Source: Parabacteroides sp. AM08-6
GTDB taxonomy: Bacteria; Bacteroidota; Bacteroidia; Bacteroidales; Tannerellaceae
Assembly (NCBI RefSeq): GCF_003473295.1
Contig: NZ_QRMP01000011.1
Coordinates: 31,434-95,433 of the forward strand
Direction: 5' to 3'
DNA length: 64,000 bases
Shown: piece after piece, positions 31,388 through 41,199 of the stretch
Layout: each line of letters opens with the position of its first letter
Position numbering within the stretch: position 1 is the stretch's first letter
Notes under the pieces: model-generated
Seen by the model: the letters and a program-made list of their open reading frames with translations, nothing else
Databases searched by the model: none
What the model was told of the DNA's origin: nothing
Translations under genes and position numbers: made by a program

Positions 31388-32359
31388 ATGGATCCAAAAG
31401 AAATTATTATAGCCGGACAGGTAATTCCTTTACATCCATTGGATAAAAGAGAATTGAAGGGTATTTATACGGATGCCCTGATAAGATATGCTTTTTATGA
31501 AGCAGAGTTCCAAGGAAATAGTTTTCTGGTGCTTGAATCAAAAAGAAGCGTACGGCAGACTCCTTTACAATACAAAGTAACGGCAGATATTATACAAGCC
31601 AAGAAAAATATGCCATGCGTATTCATTTTTGATACTTTGGCATATTATGAACGGAATAGGTTGATTGAACGGGGCGTGTATTTTATTGTCAGTGACAAAT
31701 TTGTTTTCCTTCCATATTTACTAATAAATGCAAAGGCTGGTACTGAAGTGAATACGGAGAGGTTGGCAATAACAGCACAGTATATTCTTCTTTATCATTT
31801 GCAATGCAAATGCCTTGATGGATATACTCTTACGATACTGGAAAAGGAGTTACCTTATAAATATGTTACTCTCAGTCGGGCTGTCCGCCAGTTGGAAGCT
31901 ATGTCTTTAATACGGGTGAGTATAAATGATGGTGGAACAAAGGTTATTCATTTTGAAGAAGGTAAGGTATCGTTGTGGAAAAAAATAGAGCCTTTGCTCC
32001 AGACACCGATAAGGGAGAGGTATCATATTTATAATACGGTAGATTGTGGAGTAATCAGTGGAGTGAATGCCCTGGCTCATTATTCCAGCCTTAATCCTGA
32101 TGGATATGCTTATGTGGCTTTGGATATTGACACATTCAAGTCGCTTAAATCAAAGAATGAACTTAAAGGACTGAACAAGCAGGAGGATGGAAAGACTATC
32201 TTGGAAGTTTGGAAATATCATCCTTTAACATCTTCAGAGGATACTGATGCGCGTTATGTAGATAAATTGTCATTATATCTTTCGTTGCGTAATGATAAGG
32301 ATCCGAGGATAGAAAAGGAACTTGAGATTATGCTGGAAAAGATGGGATTGAAAAGTTAA
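31388..32359 (+). CDS. winged-helix protein, AbiEi-like antitoxin candidate
   Basis: This 323-residue soluble protein has an N-terminal domain ending YERNRLIERGVYFIVSDKFV then LPYLLI (residues 87-113), as in antitoxin/regulator proteins paired with nucleotidyltransferases. A winged helix follows (about 128-178: AQYILLYHLQ, TLSRAVRQLEAMSLIRV). The following gene encodes a nucleotidyltransferase 21 bases downstream, the order of AbiE type IV toxin-antitoxin pairs. The antitoxin role is inferred from this order, and the match to AbiEi itself is distant. Confidence 0.6.
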   Translation: MDPKEIIIAGQVIPLHPLDKRELKGIYTDALIRYAFYEAEFQGNSFLVLESKRSVRQTPLQYKVTADIIQAKKNMPCVFIFDTLAYYERNRLIERGVYFIVSDKFVFLPYLLINAKAGTEVNTERLAITAQYILLYHLQCKCLDGYTLTILEKELPYKYVTLSRAVRQLEAMSLIRVSINDGGTKVIHFEEGKVSLWKKIEPLLQTPIRERYHIYNTVDCGVISGVNALAHYSSLNPDGYAYVALDIDTFKSLKSKNELKGLNKQEDGKTILEVWKYHPLTSSEDTDARYVDKLSLYLSLRNDKDPRIEKELEIMLEKMGLKS

Positions 32360-32380
32360 GTAAAAGAATAGTTAGGATTT

Positions 32381-33175
32381 ATGGTTAAAGGAATAGATAA
32401 ATTTAGAGATACATTCAAAGATTTTACCGATAATTATGTAATTATTGGTGGTACTGCATGTGATGTTGCATTATCCAGAACAATCATGAAGCCTCGTGCT
32501 ACGGATGACATTGATATGATTTTGATAGTTGAAAATATGACCACTGAATTTGCTAAAGTCTTTTGGAAATTCATAAAAGATGGAGGTTATAAAATAGGGA
32601 AGAGGAAGAGAGGGGAAGAAAAAACTCCGACTTATGAATTGTATCGTTTCGAAGACGGGAATGAGGGCTATCCTGTTAAGATAGAATTATTGTCTCGCCA
32701 TTCTGACATATTAGGTAAACCGTCAGGATTTCACTTAGAACCGATCCCTACCGGAGAAGATGTTTCCAGTTTATCTGCTATAATGATGGATGACGGCTAC
32801 TATAATCTGACTATAGAGAATAGCTATATAGAAAATTCTGTGAGATATGCTTCGCCTTTGGCTTTAATCTGTCTTAAAATAAAGGCTTATCTGAATCTTA
32901 CAGTTGAACGTGCATCCGGAAGACAAGTTAACTCAAAAGATATAAAGAAGCATCGCACAGATGTATTGAAATTGGTTGCAACCGCGACTTTTGATGAATC
33001 TGTTATAGTCGACAAGGATATATTCGAATCCATAGGTAAATTCGTTGCGGAAATGCGCGATTTAATAGATAAAACACCCCAGTCCCTGACAGACTCGCTC
33101 CAGAGTACTGCAGATGATATAAATGCTTACTTGGATGTTCTAGGGGATGCTTTTGTTGCAAATGATGAAAAATAG
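32381..33175 (+). CDS. nucleotidyltransferase, AbiEii-like
   Basis: This 264-residue protein has the nucleotidyltransferase core GGTACDVALSRTIMKPRATD then DID (about residues 23-45), giving the GG and two metal-binding aspartates. A third acidic position may be in the VKIELLSRH segment. A helical C-terminal half follows. AbiEii-type toxins transfer nucleotides to RNA or tRNA; whether this one does is unknown. It is likely cotranscribed with the winged-helix gene. Confidence 0.7.
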   Translation: MVKGIDKFRDTFKDFTDNYVIIGGTACDVALSRTIMKPRATDDIDMILIVENMTTEFAKVFWKFIKDGGYKIGKRKRGEEKTPTYELYRFEDGNEGYPVKIELLSRHSDILGKPSGFHLEPIPTGEDVSSLSAIMMDDGYYNLTIENSYIENSVRYASPLALICLKIKAYLNLTVERASGRQVNSKDIKKHRTDVLKLVATATFDESVIVDKDIFESIGKFVAEMRDLIDKTPQSLTDSLQSTADDINAYLDVLGDAFVANDEK

Positions 33176-33209
33176 TAACGTATAGAACAATTAAAACTTG
33201 ATTAAATCT

Positions 33210-33971
33210 ATGAAAATACAATATGCTTCAGACCTGCATCTTGAATTTGCAGAAAATGCCAGCTACATCAAGTACCACCCCTTGGAAGTGAATGGAGATA
33301 TACTTGTTTTGGCCGGAGATATAGGTTATCTTGGTGATGACAATTATAGCAAACATCCGTTCTGGCAATGGGCTTCTGATAATTACAGTCAGGTTATTGT
33401 TTGTATGGGGAATCACGAATTTTACAAGTACTATGATATAGCAACATTAAAGAACGGAGAACATTTAGAAATTCGTTCCAATGTCAATAGTTATTGTAAT
33501 GGAATTGTTCGTGTAGGATCTGTTGATATTATTATTTCAACTCTGTGGTCTAAAATCCCTTTTCGTGAAGCCTATTTGACAGAACAGGTTATATCCGATT
33601 TCCGGAGAATATTGTATAATGGTGAGTTTTTGACCTTTGCTGAATTTAATAAGGAACATGAAAGATGCTTGGAGTTTATACAGTCAGCTGTTACTAATAG
33701 TAAAGCAGATAAGAAAATAGTTGTAACACACCATGTTCCTTCATTTCGGATGCAATGTCTTAAATTCAAGGACAGTCGGGCTAATGGTGCCTTCATTGTA
33801 GAATTAGAAGATTTCATAAAGAATAGTGATATAGACTACTGGATTTATGGTCATTCTCATTACAATGTTGATATACAGATCGGAAAGACCAAATGTGTAT
33901 CGAATCAGCTTGGATATGTCTTTCATAATGAACATGCGACGTTTGATGCAGGGAAGGCAATAGAAATATAA
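33210..33971 (+). CDS. metallophosphoesterase
   Basis: This protein of about 253 residues has the calcineurin-like metal motifs in order: SDLHLEF (D8, H10), LAGDIGYLG, GNHEFY, VTHHVP and YGHSHYN. No signal peptide is seen, so it is cytoplasmic. The TTG at 33198 would extend it by four residues; ATG 33210 gives the normal MKIQYASDLH start. It follows the nucleotidyltransferase by 34 bases and precedes the STAND gene, which suggests a shared defence locus. The substrate is unknown. Confidence 0.85.
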   Translation: MKIQYASDLHLEFAENASYIKYHPLEVNGDILVLAGDIGYLGDDNYSKHPFWQWASDNYSQVIVCMGNHEFYKYYDIATLKNGEHLEIRSNVNSYCNGIVRVGSVDIIISTLWSKIPFREAYLTEQVISDFRRILYNGEFLTFAEFNKEHERCLEFIQSAVTNSKADKKIVVTHHVPSFRMQCLKFKDSRANGAFIVELEDFIKNSDIDYWIYGHSHYNVDIQIGKTKCVSNQLGYVFHNEHATFDAGKAIEI

Positions 33972-34150
33972 TCTAGGCTAATCATTTTGTAGACTAATAA
34001 TATTTGTGGCTAAAGTTTTTTACGGAAATTAATTGCATAGAAGGTATATACTTGTGATAAAATTAAGAGTCACAGTAATTACTCTCATACTGAGAGACGT
34101 ATCTTCTTTCATATGTGGATTATTGAAAATCTTTATACATAATTACTCAT

Positions 34151-37100
34151 ATGCAGAAAAAAAATATCCAGACAGAGTTTCTTCCCAATAAGTCTTCCTG
34201 GTTATCTGATAAACTAGATGAAGAGTCTATTCTTTTAATCAGAAATATTTTGGTTAAACAACAAGTTAAAGCTCGCATTGAAGAAGGTGGAACCACTCCT
34301 AACATTGATGGGTACATTGAATTACTTGATAATGAGGAAAGAATTATTGGTAAGCTCACTGTTCAAGTAAAGCATCTTCCCAAACTCACAAACAATGTCA
34401 ATGTGAGTTACAGCATCCCTCAATCTCTTCTTGCATATGCCGAGCGCATAAAAGGAGAGGTTGTTGTCTTTATGACTTGCGATACAGATAATGGGATTGT
34501 ATATTGGAAATATATTGATGAGGATTTTATTCGCAAATGTAAGAACAAAAGGGATGATATCCAGGAGACATATGTCTATCATTTTGCATCTCAAGAGAAT
34601 TTAACAAAGAAAAATGCTCGAGAAGTCATTTTGGAATGGATTCGAATATACATAGAGAAGAAAAAGTCTATAACTGATGATATAAAGAGATGTCATGAAT
34701 TTATAGCTTTACACAAACATGTTTTTGACAGTATACATGCCGAGTTTTTTAAGCTGCCAGATTCTCATATTTCCCGAAAGGAAACAGACATTCTGTTCAA
34801 TTGGATTAAAGAAGATTTGTCTAAAGATGAGTCGCCTGTAAAATTGTTAGTCGGTAAAGCTGGGGTTGGAAAATCTGTTGTGATAAAGGGGGTAATCAGG
34901 AAATTGGAAAATGAGGGAATTGTAAACATGGCAATAAAAGCAGACTGTTCAAATGTTACTAATGATGAAATTAATGGATTGTCATTGCAGACATTACAGC
35001 GTTCTATTGATATGATATCAGCAGGTCGGGATAAGATAGTGCTGATTATTGATCAGATAGATGCATTGTCACAGTATTTGTCAAACGATAGAAGTAAGCT
35101 CAATAATTTGCTGAACATAGTTAACACATTACAAGAAAAACGACTGAAAGATGTGAGGATAGTTATTTCATGTAGGCAGTATGATTTAGAATATGATGCT
35201 GCGCTTAAATCTCTGAAAGCGACTTCATCAGTTATTGAGTTGTCCACATTGACAACAGACGAAGTGAAAGGTATTATATCAAGGCTAGATGCAAATCTTC
35301 CTTCAAAAATGTCCGAACAAACGTTGAAAACACTTAGCGTTCCACAATACCTTGATATTTTCTGTAGAATATATATAAGAAATGATACGAGATACGAATA
35401 CAATAATCACATAGAATTGTATAACGAATTGTGGGAACATCTTTTGAGTGATGTGCCCACTAATGTTTCTGCGGAAAGAATAGAGTCTTGTTTGTATAAG
35501 ATTTCTTGCACAATAAAGGCTGCTGATACGCTTAATCCTACATGGATTACAAAAGCAGCGGATTACTCCTTGATTAGCTATCTGGCTAGCGAAGGAGTTG
35601 TAGTTTTAGAAAACCATCGAATCTCATTTTTTCATCAAAGTTTTTATGATTATGTCCTAGCCAGATATTATGTGACGACAAAGAAATCATTCATCAATGA
35701 ATTACCCGATTTGTTTCAAGGTTTGGAATTACGCTCTACAGTAAAACTATTTTTGGATTTTGAACGAGCTTTCTCTGACGAGATGTATCGGAAAGATTTA
35801 GAAACAATTATCTTTTCCGATAGGATCAGAGGTCATATAAAACAGTTAGCACTGTCTGTCGTTGCTTATAGCGAAGGTATCCGAGGATATGAAAAGAAAA
35901 TAGTAAAGCGTCTCTATAAATACGACTGGCGTTTATTTGCATTCTTTATTTCCTCTACCATCTCAGACGACCAGTGGTTTTACATGATAGAAGAGTTGAT
36001 CGAACCTTTATTGCCAGAAATGACATTAAAATCAGAAATGTATAGTTCCGTTGCAAGTTTTTTGTGCAATAATGCTTCTGCTCATGCTGATGCTGTATAT
36101 GGATTAATTGACGAAATAAAAGATGAAGACACAAAATTAAGGCTAGTCGGCTGGATTATGCATTGGCATAATGATTATTTATCTGAAAAAGTTCGTGCTT
36201 GGTATTTTAAGATGAAAAAAAAAGACAAATCTAACTTGGCGTTTTATGTACATGATGCTATAAAGACCAATCTAAATTTTGCTCTTTATGAAACAGAGAA
36301 CTTATTGTTTGATTATCTTATAAGTGACAATAAAGCAAAGAAGGAACATGATGATTATGTTTTAATAGAACAGTTGTGTAAAGACTTGTATGATAATCAT
36401 CCGAAAGCATTTCTTATGCTGTTATATCGATGTTTTACAAAGGTTGTCAAAAACAAACGTGTTCCGGTTTCGTATAGGGGGTACTTCTGTAACAGTGTCT
36501 TTAAATCTTATCAACATGACTATATAGAATTAATTTATGAGTGGCTTGGTACTCTATTGGAACAATATGCCATTAAAGATCCTTCGTTTGTCAAATTATC
36601 GGTTAAAGAACTACTGTATTTGAATGACGAAATGTCCTTATCACTTGCATTCAGAACGATTAGTTCAAATCCTCGGTCCTTTGATAAAGACATATGGGAG
36701 ATATTGACTGATAACTCAAAAATAGACAGATACCTAGAGGAAAGTGAGTTTAAATATTATTTCCTTAATATGTTGAAGAACTGGTATTCTACGCTTAGTT
36801 CAGAAAAAATTGTATTCTACCAACATCTTTTGCTTAATTTTAAATCAGGAAAAGACTGGTTATCTGATAAAGAACGACATTTTTCCAATATGATATATTG
36901 GCATTTGTGGCGGCGGAAATGGATGTTAATCTGCTGTACATTGCCATCTGATGGATTAATGCCATCATTGCGAAAGTGCAAGCAGGAACTTATACGTCGA
37001 TTTGGGTATGAGTATGAGAATGAAAAAACTAATCATCATGTATCATGTGCTCATATATGTGGTGGAATTGTATCAAAAGAACAATATAAAAGGTTCTCAA

Positions 37101-38464
37101 TCAAAATGTGGAGAAACGCATTTCGTCTGAAAGAATCTATTAGTAATGGTAAATACAGGCCGTTTGATGAGAGAGTTCAAGCTAAAACATTCATGTCATG
37201 TGTAGAAGAACGACCGGAATATTTCAAGAATTTTATTTTTGAGATATTTGGAGACAAACAAACGTCGGATTCATATAAAGTAAATGGATTGCTGGGTTTG
37301 CTTTCCAGTGGATGCGATATAATTGAGTTAATTCCTTTATTTAGGCGGTTTCTAGTAATAGAATATATACAGTCAAATCCTCATGATTTTGAGCAAATGG
37401 CAAAATACTATACAAAAAAAGAGAATATAATATTGAATGAGATGATATTAATTTTGGTAAAAGTCATAAACAAACCATTTCAACCACAAAAAATATATGT
37501 GGATTCTGGTTGTGATCAATTGGAACGACTTGTCAATAATATGCTTATGGATGCAATAAATAGTCCACAAGGGATTGCTCTACAAATATTAATAGAAATA
37601 TGCTCTGTTACTGCACGACGTACACAGATTTATCAATTATTGATGTCATTGCAGGTAGGCTTATCAGAAGAACTAAAACTTCAAGTTATCAGTTTTATTT
37701 CGTCAAAAGAATATTATGATGAGGAATTATTCGATAAGTTGTATCCTGTATTGATTTCAAATATGGGTTCATCAGCATTACTAATTAATACAAATGCGAT
37801 ACAATACTACTATTATAATACAAATAGGCCTTTTATTAACGAGTACATTAATAAAATTATGTCTGACGAGAACAGCCATGTACTCCTATCTCAAATATTT
37901 TTCTATGGCACAGCACGTCAAGATGAAGAAATTGCAAGTAAATGTTCGGATAATTTAGAGAAGATTCTTTCTTTTGATAATGAATCTGTTATTGCAAAAA
38001 TAGTTGAGGTATCCATGAAGAGTTTATCCTACACAGAGTTCTCTAGTTTGTCCAAAGTGATTTTGTTAAGATATGCTGGTGATAGTAGAAAAGACGTAAT
38101 TCGTTCATACCAAATGTATTGCAATAAAATGCCTGTTATTTGTTTTGATTTATTTATAAATTTATCCAAGAACTGGAAGACTGAAAAACATTTAGAATTA
38201 CATGATCAACTTGAATATATAGAAAAGTGCATCAATAGATATCCAGTAAAATGTTATAGATATATTCGTATGAATAATTATTGGTTATCTGGAGAGAACT
38301 GTTATTTTACAGACGATGTTGTCAAGGTTTTACTGCGGATTTACAAGAAACTCAAAAATGATGAGGATGGAGAAAGTATGAATGAGATAATGGATGCTTT
38401 TGATAAGCTTCTTTTGACAAATTCTAGAGTTGTTAATAATGCTTTGGAAAAGATGGAGGCATAA
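34151..38464 (+). CDS. STAND NTPase with N-terminal DUF4365-like nuclease domain (Avs-like)
   Basis: This 1437-residue protein has three parts. The N-terminal domain (about 1-170) has NIDGYIELLD then LTVQVKHL, giving D53, E57, Q72 and K74 in the layout of the DUF4365 PD-(D/E)xK nuclease fold. A P-loop domain follows: Walker A GKAGVGKS (235-242), Walker B VLIIDQID (about 297-304) and VISCRQYD with a sensor-like arginine. About 900 helical residues then resemble a repeat-based sensor. Avs proteins use such sensors to detect phage proteins and switch on a nuclease. That role here is inferred from architecture; the family is not exactly identified. Confidence 0.7.
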   Translation: MQKKNIQTEFLPNKSSWLSDKLDEESILLIRNILVKQQVKARIEEGGTTPNIDGYIELLDNEERIIGKLTVQVKHLPKLTNNVNVSYSIPQSLLAYAERIKGEVVVFMTCDTDNGIVYWKYIDEDFIRKCKNKRDDIQETYVYHFASQENLTKKNAREVILEWIRIYIEKKKSITDDIKRCHEFIALHKHVFDSIHAEFFKLPDSHISRKETDILFNWIKEDLSKDESPVKLLVGKAGVGKSVVIKGVIRKLENEGIVNMAIKADCSNVTNDEINGLSLQTLQRSIDMISAGRDKIVLIIDQIDALSQYLSNDRSKLNNLLNIVNTLQEKRLKDVRIVISCRQYDLEYDAALKSLKATSSVIELSTLTTDEVKGIISRLDANLPSKMSEQTLKTLSVPQYLDIFCRIYIRNDTRYEYNNHIELYNELWEHLLSDVPTNVSAERIESCLYKISCTIKAADTLNPTWITKAADYSLISYLASEGVVVLENHRISFFHQSFYDYVLARYYVTTKKSFINELPDLFQGLELRSTVKLFLDFERAFSDEMYRKDLETIIFSDRIRGHIKQLALSVVAYSEGIRGYEKKIVKRLYKYDWRLFAFFISSTISDDQWFYMIEELIEPLLPEMTLKSEMYSSVASFLCNNASAHADAVYGLIDEIKDEDTKLRLVGWIMHWHNDYLSEKVRAWYFKMKKKDKSNLAFYVHDAIKTNLNFALYETENLLFDYLISDNKAKKEHDDYVLIEQLCKDLYDNHPKAFLMLLYRCFTKVVKNKRVPVSYRGYFCNSVFKSYQHDYIELIYEWLGTLLEQYAIKDPSFVKLSVKELLYLNDEMSLSLAFRTISSNPRSFDKDIWEILTDNSKIDRYLEESEFKYYFLNMLKNWYSTLSSEKIVFYQHLLLNFKSGKDWLSDKERHFSNMIYWHLWRRKWMLICCTLPSDGLMPSLRKCKQELIRRFGYEYENEKTNHHVSCAHICGGIVSKEQYKRFSIKMWRNAFRLKESISNGKYRPFDERVQAKTFMSCVEERPEYFKNFIFEIFGDKQTSDSYKVNGLLGLLSSGCDIIELIPLFRRFLVIEYIQSNPHDFEQMAKYYTKKENIILNEMILILVKVINKPFQPQKIYVDSGCDQLERLVNNMLMDAINSPQGIALQILIEICSVTARRTQIYQLLMSLQVGLSEELKLQVISFISSKEYYDEELFDKLYPVLISNMGSSALLINTNAIQYYYYNTNRPFINEYINKIMSDENSHVLLSQIFFYGTARQDEEIASKCSDNLEKILSFDNESVIAKIVEVSMKSLSYTEFSSLSKVILLRYAGDSRKDVIRSYQMYCNKMPVICFDLFINLSKNWKTEKHLELHDQLEYIEKCINRYPVKCYRYIRMNNYWLSGENCYFTDDVVKVLLRIYKKLKNDEDGESMNEIMDAFDKLLLTNSRVVNNALEKMEA

Positions 38465-38560
38465 TTATAATCCTATTAAATCATAAGTAAAACTTATGAA
38501 AATGGATTAGTGTTTATTAAAAATGGCACTATACAAAATTATGTATTAGTGAAAAATTGG

Positions 38561-38574
38561 AAAAAACGGAGCAT
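38561..38574. repeat. IS21-type end repeat, copy 1
   Basis: AAAAAACGGAGCAT; matches the repeat at 38679-38691. A weaker third copy (TTAAAATCGGAGTAT) lies near 38628-38642. IS21 ends carry such multiple transposase-binding repeats. Confidence 0.55.
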
Positions 38575-38678
38575 TCCCACCCTGAAGATCGGTATCTATA
38601 TCCACTCAAGACATGGTAAAAATGGCCTTAAAATCGGAGTATATTCACCCAGTTATCTACTGTTAGTGGGAATTACCC

Positions 38679-38691
38679 AAAAACGGAGCAT
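38679..38691. repeat. IS21-type end repeat, copy 2
   Basis: AAAAACGGAGCAT, 118 bases after copy 1 and just upstream of the istA-like start at 38752. Confidence 0.55.
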
Positions 38692-38751
38692 GTCCGTTCA
38701 CTTTTGTCTTCGTTCCTTTGCATTATGTATCATTAAACATAATCAAAGTGA

Positions 38752-40232
38752 TGGCAGGAAAGACAAAAGATATGAGCAAGATTAAAACAACTATTACGCC
38801 TGCATTTGCAGGGAGTGCCCAACCGTAAGATAGCTTCAGAGTTGGATATCAATAAAGAGACGGTGAACAATTACATCCGTTTCGCCACTTCCGATGCGTT
38901 AGGTCTCAAAGGCCTTCTGGAATTGGATGAGCCGGTTCTGGAGCATCGTCTGAAAGGCGTGAATCTAGCTTATCCCGATGAATGTTTCGAGGGTTTTAAA
39001 GCCCGTTTGCCATATCTGCAGCAGGAAATGAAGCGTAAACATGTGACGCTAAAATACCTTTGGGAAGAATATATCGCAGATAATCCCCAAGGCTATGGCC
39101 TGACATAATTCCGCTTCCATTACAAACAACACACAAAAGCGCAGTCTGTACCCCTTCCACCGTCCTAAGTGACCTGTATGTGGGCGGGGAAAAGATCTAC
39201 TTTGACTTTGCCTGTGACACGCTGGAATACATTGACCTGAAAACCGGGGAAATCATCAAAATCTAAGTCTTTGTCGCCTGTCTTCCGGCCACGGATTACG
39301 GCTATGTCCTTTGTGTACCGTCCCAATGCAGCGAGGACTTTATTTATGTCATTAGCCGGTACTTTAAAGAAATCGGCGGTGTCCCAAAAATCATCGTGAC
39401 GGACAATCTGAAGTCAGCTGTAGTTAAGACTGATCCATACGAGCCGGAAATCAACCGCATGCTGGAAGATCTTACCAACCATTACGGGTGTGTTGTCGTG
39501 CCTGTGCGTCCTCTTCGCTCCAAAGATAAGGGATTGTTGGAAGACCATGTCAAGCTTGTTTATAGACGGGTATATGCAGAACTGAGGAACGAGCGTTTCT
39601 ACTCTCTCGAAGAGCTAAATGCCGCCGTGGCAAGGAAAATGAAAGCCCATAACCGCAAACGGATGAGCAACCGTCTCTATAGCCGTGAGGAACAGTTTTG
39701 GGCCATTGAGCAGACGACATTGTCCGCCCTTCCCGACAAGGACTTTGAGATACGTAACTATGCCAGCCTGAAGGTCGGTATAAACGGGTGTGTTTATCTG
39801 GGGCGTGACAAGTATTACTACTCTGTACCGTATACCTACATAGGCAGCCAAAGCAGAGTGGTCTATACACGTACACTGATCAAGATCTATTGCGGCGGTG
39901 AATACATAGCTGCCCATATCCGTGATTATGCCCCCCGCAAATACACGTTAGTCAAGGAACATCTTGCCTCCAACTGCCAGGCTTACCGGGAACGGTCTCC
40001 ACAATATTATATCGACCGGGGGAAGAAGGCTACTGAAGAGCTTGGGGAAGTCATACAATATATCTTTGCTACTGCTACAGTCCCCGCGGAAACCTTCTAC
40101 CGTAGCTGTGAGGGTTTGTTGCATCTGCAAAGAAGCACGGACCCCACACTCTTCAGAAAAGCTTGCGAGGCGGCACTGACCTATCAGAACTACAGGTACG
40201 GCTTTATCCTCAAGCTTGTGCAGAGCGGATGA
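38752..40232 (+). pseudogene. istA: decayed IS21-family istA transposase
   Basis: The start MAGKTKDMSKIK shifts frame in an A-run near 38787; the HTH NRKIASELDINKETVNNYI follows in the next frame. CAA codons have become TAA near 39107 and in front of VFVACLPATDYGYVLCVPSQ (about 39265). The DDE part continues VPKIIVTDNLKSAVVKTD and LEDHVKLVYRRVYAELR to SRSG-like residues ending LKLVQSG. No istB follows. Several independent breaks show it is inactive. It lies inside a DUF3987 gene. Confidence 0.9.
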
Positions 40233-40534
40233 CTTTTGTTAGCTCCCGGTCTTCCAATCAATACCATATACAGGATGGGGCTTTCTACCCAGCCTTGTTT
40301 GATTTGGGCAAGGTGCGTGTTGCTTATGCCGACTGCTATTGCTGTTAGAATGGCTGCGGCAATGTAGTCGGTAGGGTAGTTGTGGCGCTCGTGTACCTCA
40401 CGGATGATGCGCTGAATTTGAGTAGGAAATATGCTGATTGGAAATTCCGTACCAGATAATCTTGTGCTTAAATCAATCGCTTCATCAATAATGTATGCCG
40501 GATTGATAGAATATATATCCATAACCCAATCCAT
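40190..40534 (-). pseudogene. DUF3987 gene cut by IS21 remnant
   Basis: The N-terminal part reads MDWVMDIYSINPAYIIDEAI, IFPTQIQRIIREVHERHNYP and LIGRPGANKSHPL (a Walker-like motif). After HPL the frame enters transposase DNA and ends KPYL. The rest (about 350 residues in intact relatives) is missing. DUF3987 proteins follow the HTH gene in Bacteroidetes integrative elements and are thought to act in element replication. Its ATG overlaps the stop of the HTH gene. Confidence 0.75.
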
Positions 40535-40906
40535 TAAAATTTTACAGATGATTTAGGCTTATGGCGTACACCACTTTGCATATTGGAAAGCATCTCTTCG
40601 TATGTCTGTTCTGCACTCTTTCTCCGTCCATTCTCAATCCAAGCAAGAAGCTCGTCTTCGTAGAAATAGAGTTTTTTCCCCTTCTTATAGGCAGGAAGTA
40701 GCTCTTTGCGTACCAATGTATAAATGGTAGGCTTGACTTTTCGGATGATATGGCAAGTATCCTCAATTACCACCAATACATATTTGTCAAATGGCTGCGA
40801 TTGGAGTTCCGCTACCATCTTTTTCAACTCGATGACCTGTTCGGTCAGATAACCCACCACCCACCGCTTCGGGTAGCTTATCAAATGCTACTGTTTCTTT
40901 TTGCAT
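40534..40906 (-). pseudogene. element HTH gene with an N-terminal frameshift
   Basis: From the ATG at 40906 the frame reads MQKETVAFDKLPEAV. It shifts within a GGTGGGTGGTGGG run near 40855-40867, and the rest continues YLTEQVIELKKMVAEL, RKVKPTIYTLVRKELLPAYK and KGKKLYFYEDELLAWIENGR in the other frame. Intact relatives have the two parts joined. It is the excisionase-type gene preceding DUF3987. The frameshift may be real decay or a sequencing error. Confidence 0.7.
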
Positions 40907-41163
40907 ATGTCGCTCGTTTTTAATTGTTCGACGGCAAAGGAAACAGGTGTTTCAATGGTGGAATCATTCACCGGATTATAACTGATGAATAACTTTTTGA
41001 TGGTGGTTTATGGTGGTAAGATATTGATAATTAGCGATTATTGAAAGCTTAATAATATCACTTATGATGGTTATCTGTGGTTATAGATGAGGAAAAAGAG
41101 TTTTTTCTATGAAATATGATGATAAATTATGGATAAGGATCACTCTAATTGATAAGTTTTTTA

Positions 41164-41171
41164 TAATTTTG
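41164..41171 (+). promoter_or_regulatory. -7 box of the tandem HEPN-like gene
   Basis: TAATTTTG, 28 bases before the ATG at 41200. No TTTG at the right distance was seen. Confidence 0.4.
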
Positions 41172-41199
41172 TAAATAAGGTAGGTTTAAAAGTTCAAGT

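Noticed and set aside
38510..38785. 91-residue reading frame before istA
   Set aside because: It runs through the IS21 end repeats and has no protein-like conservation signs.
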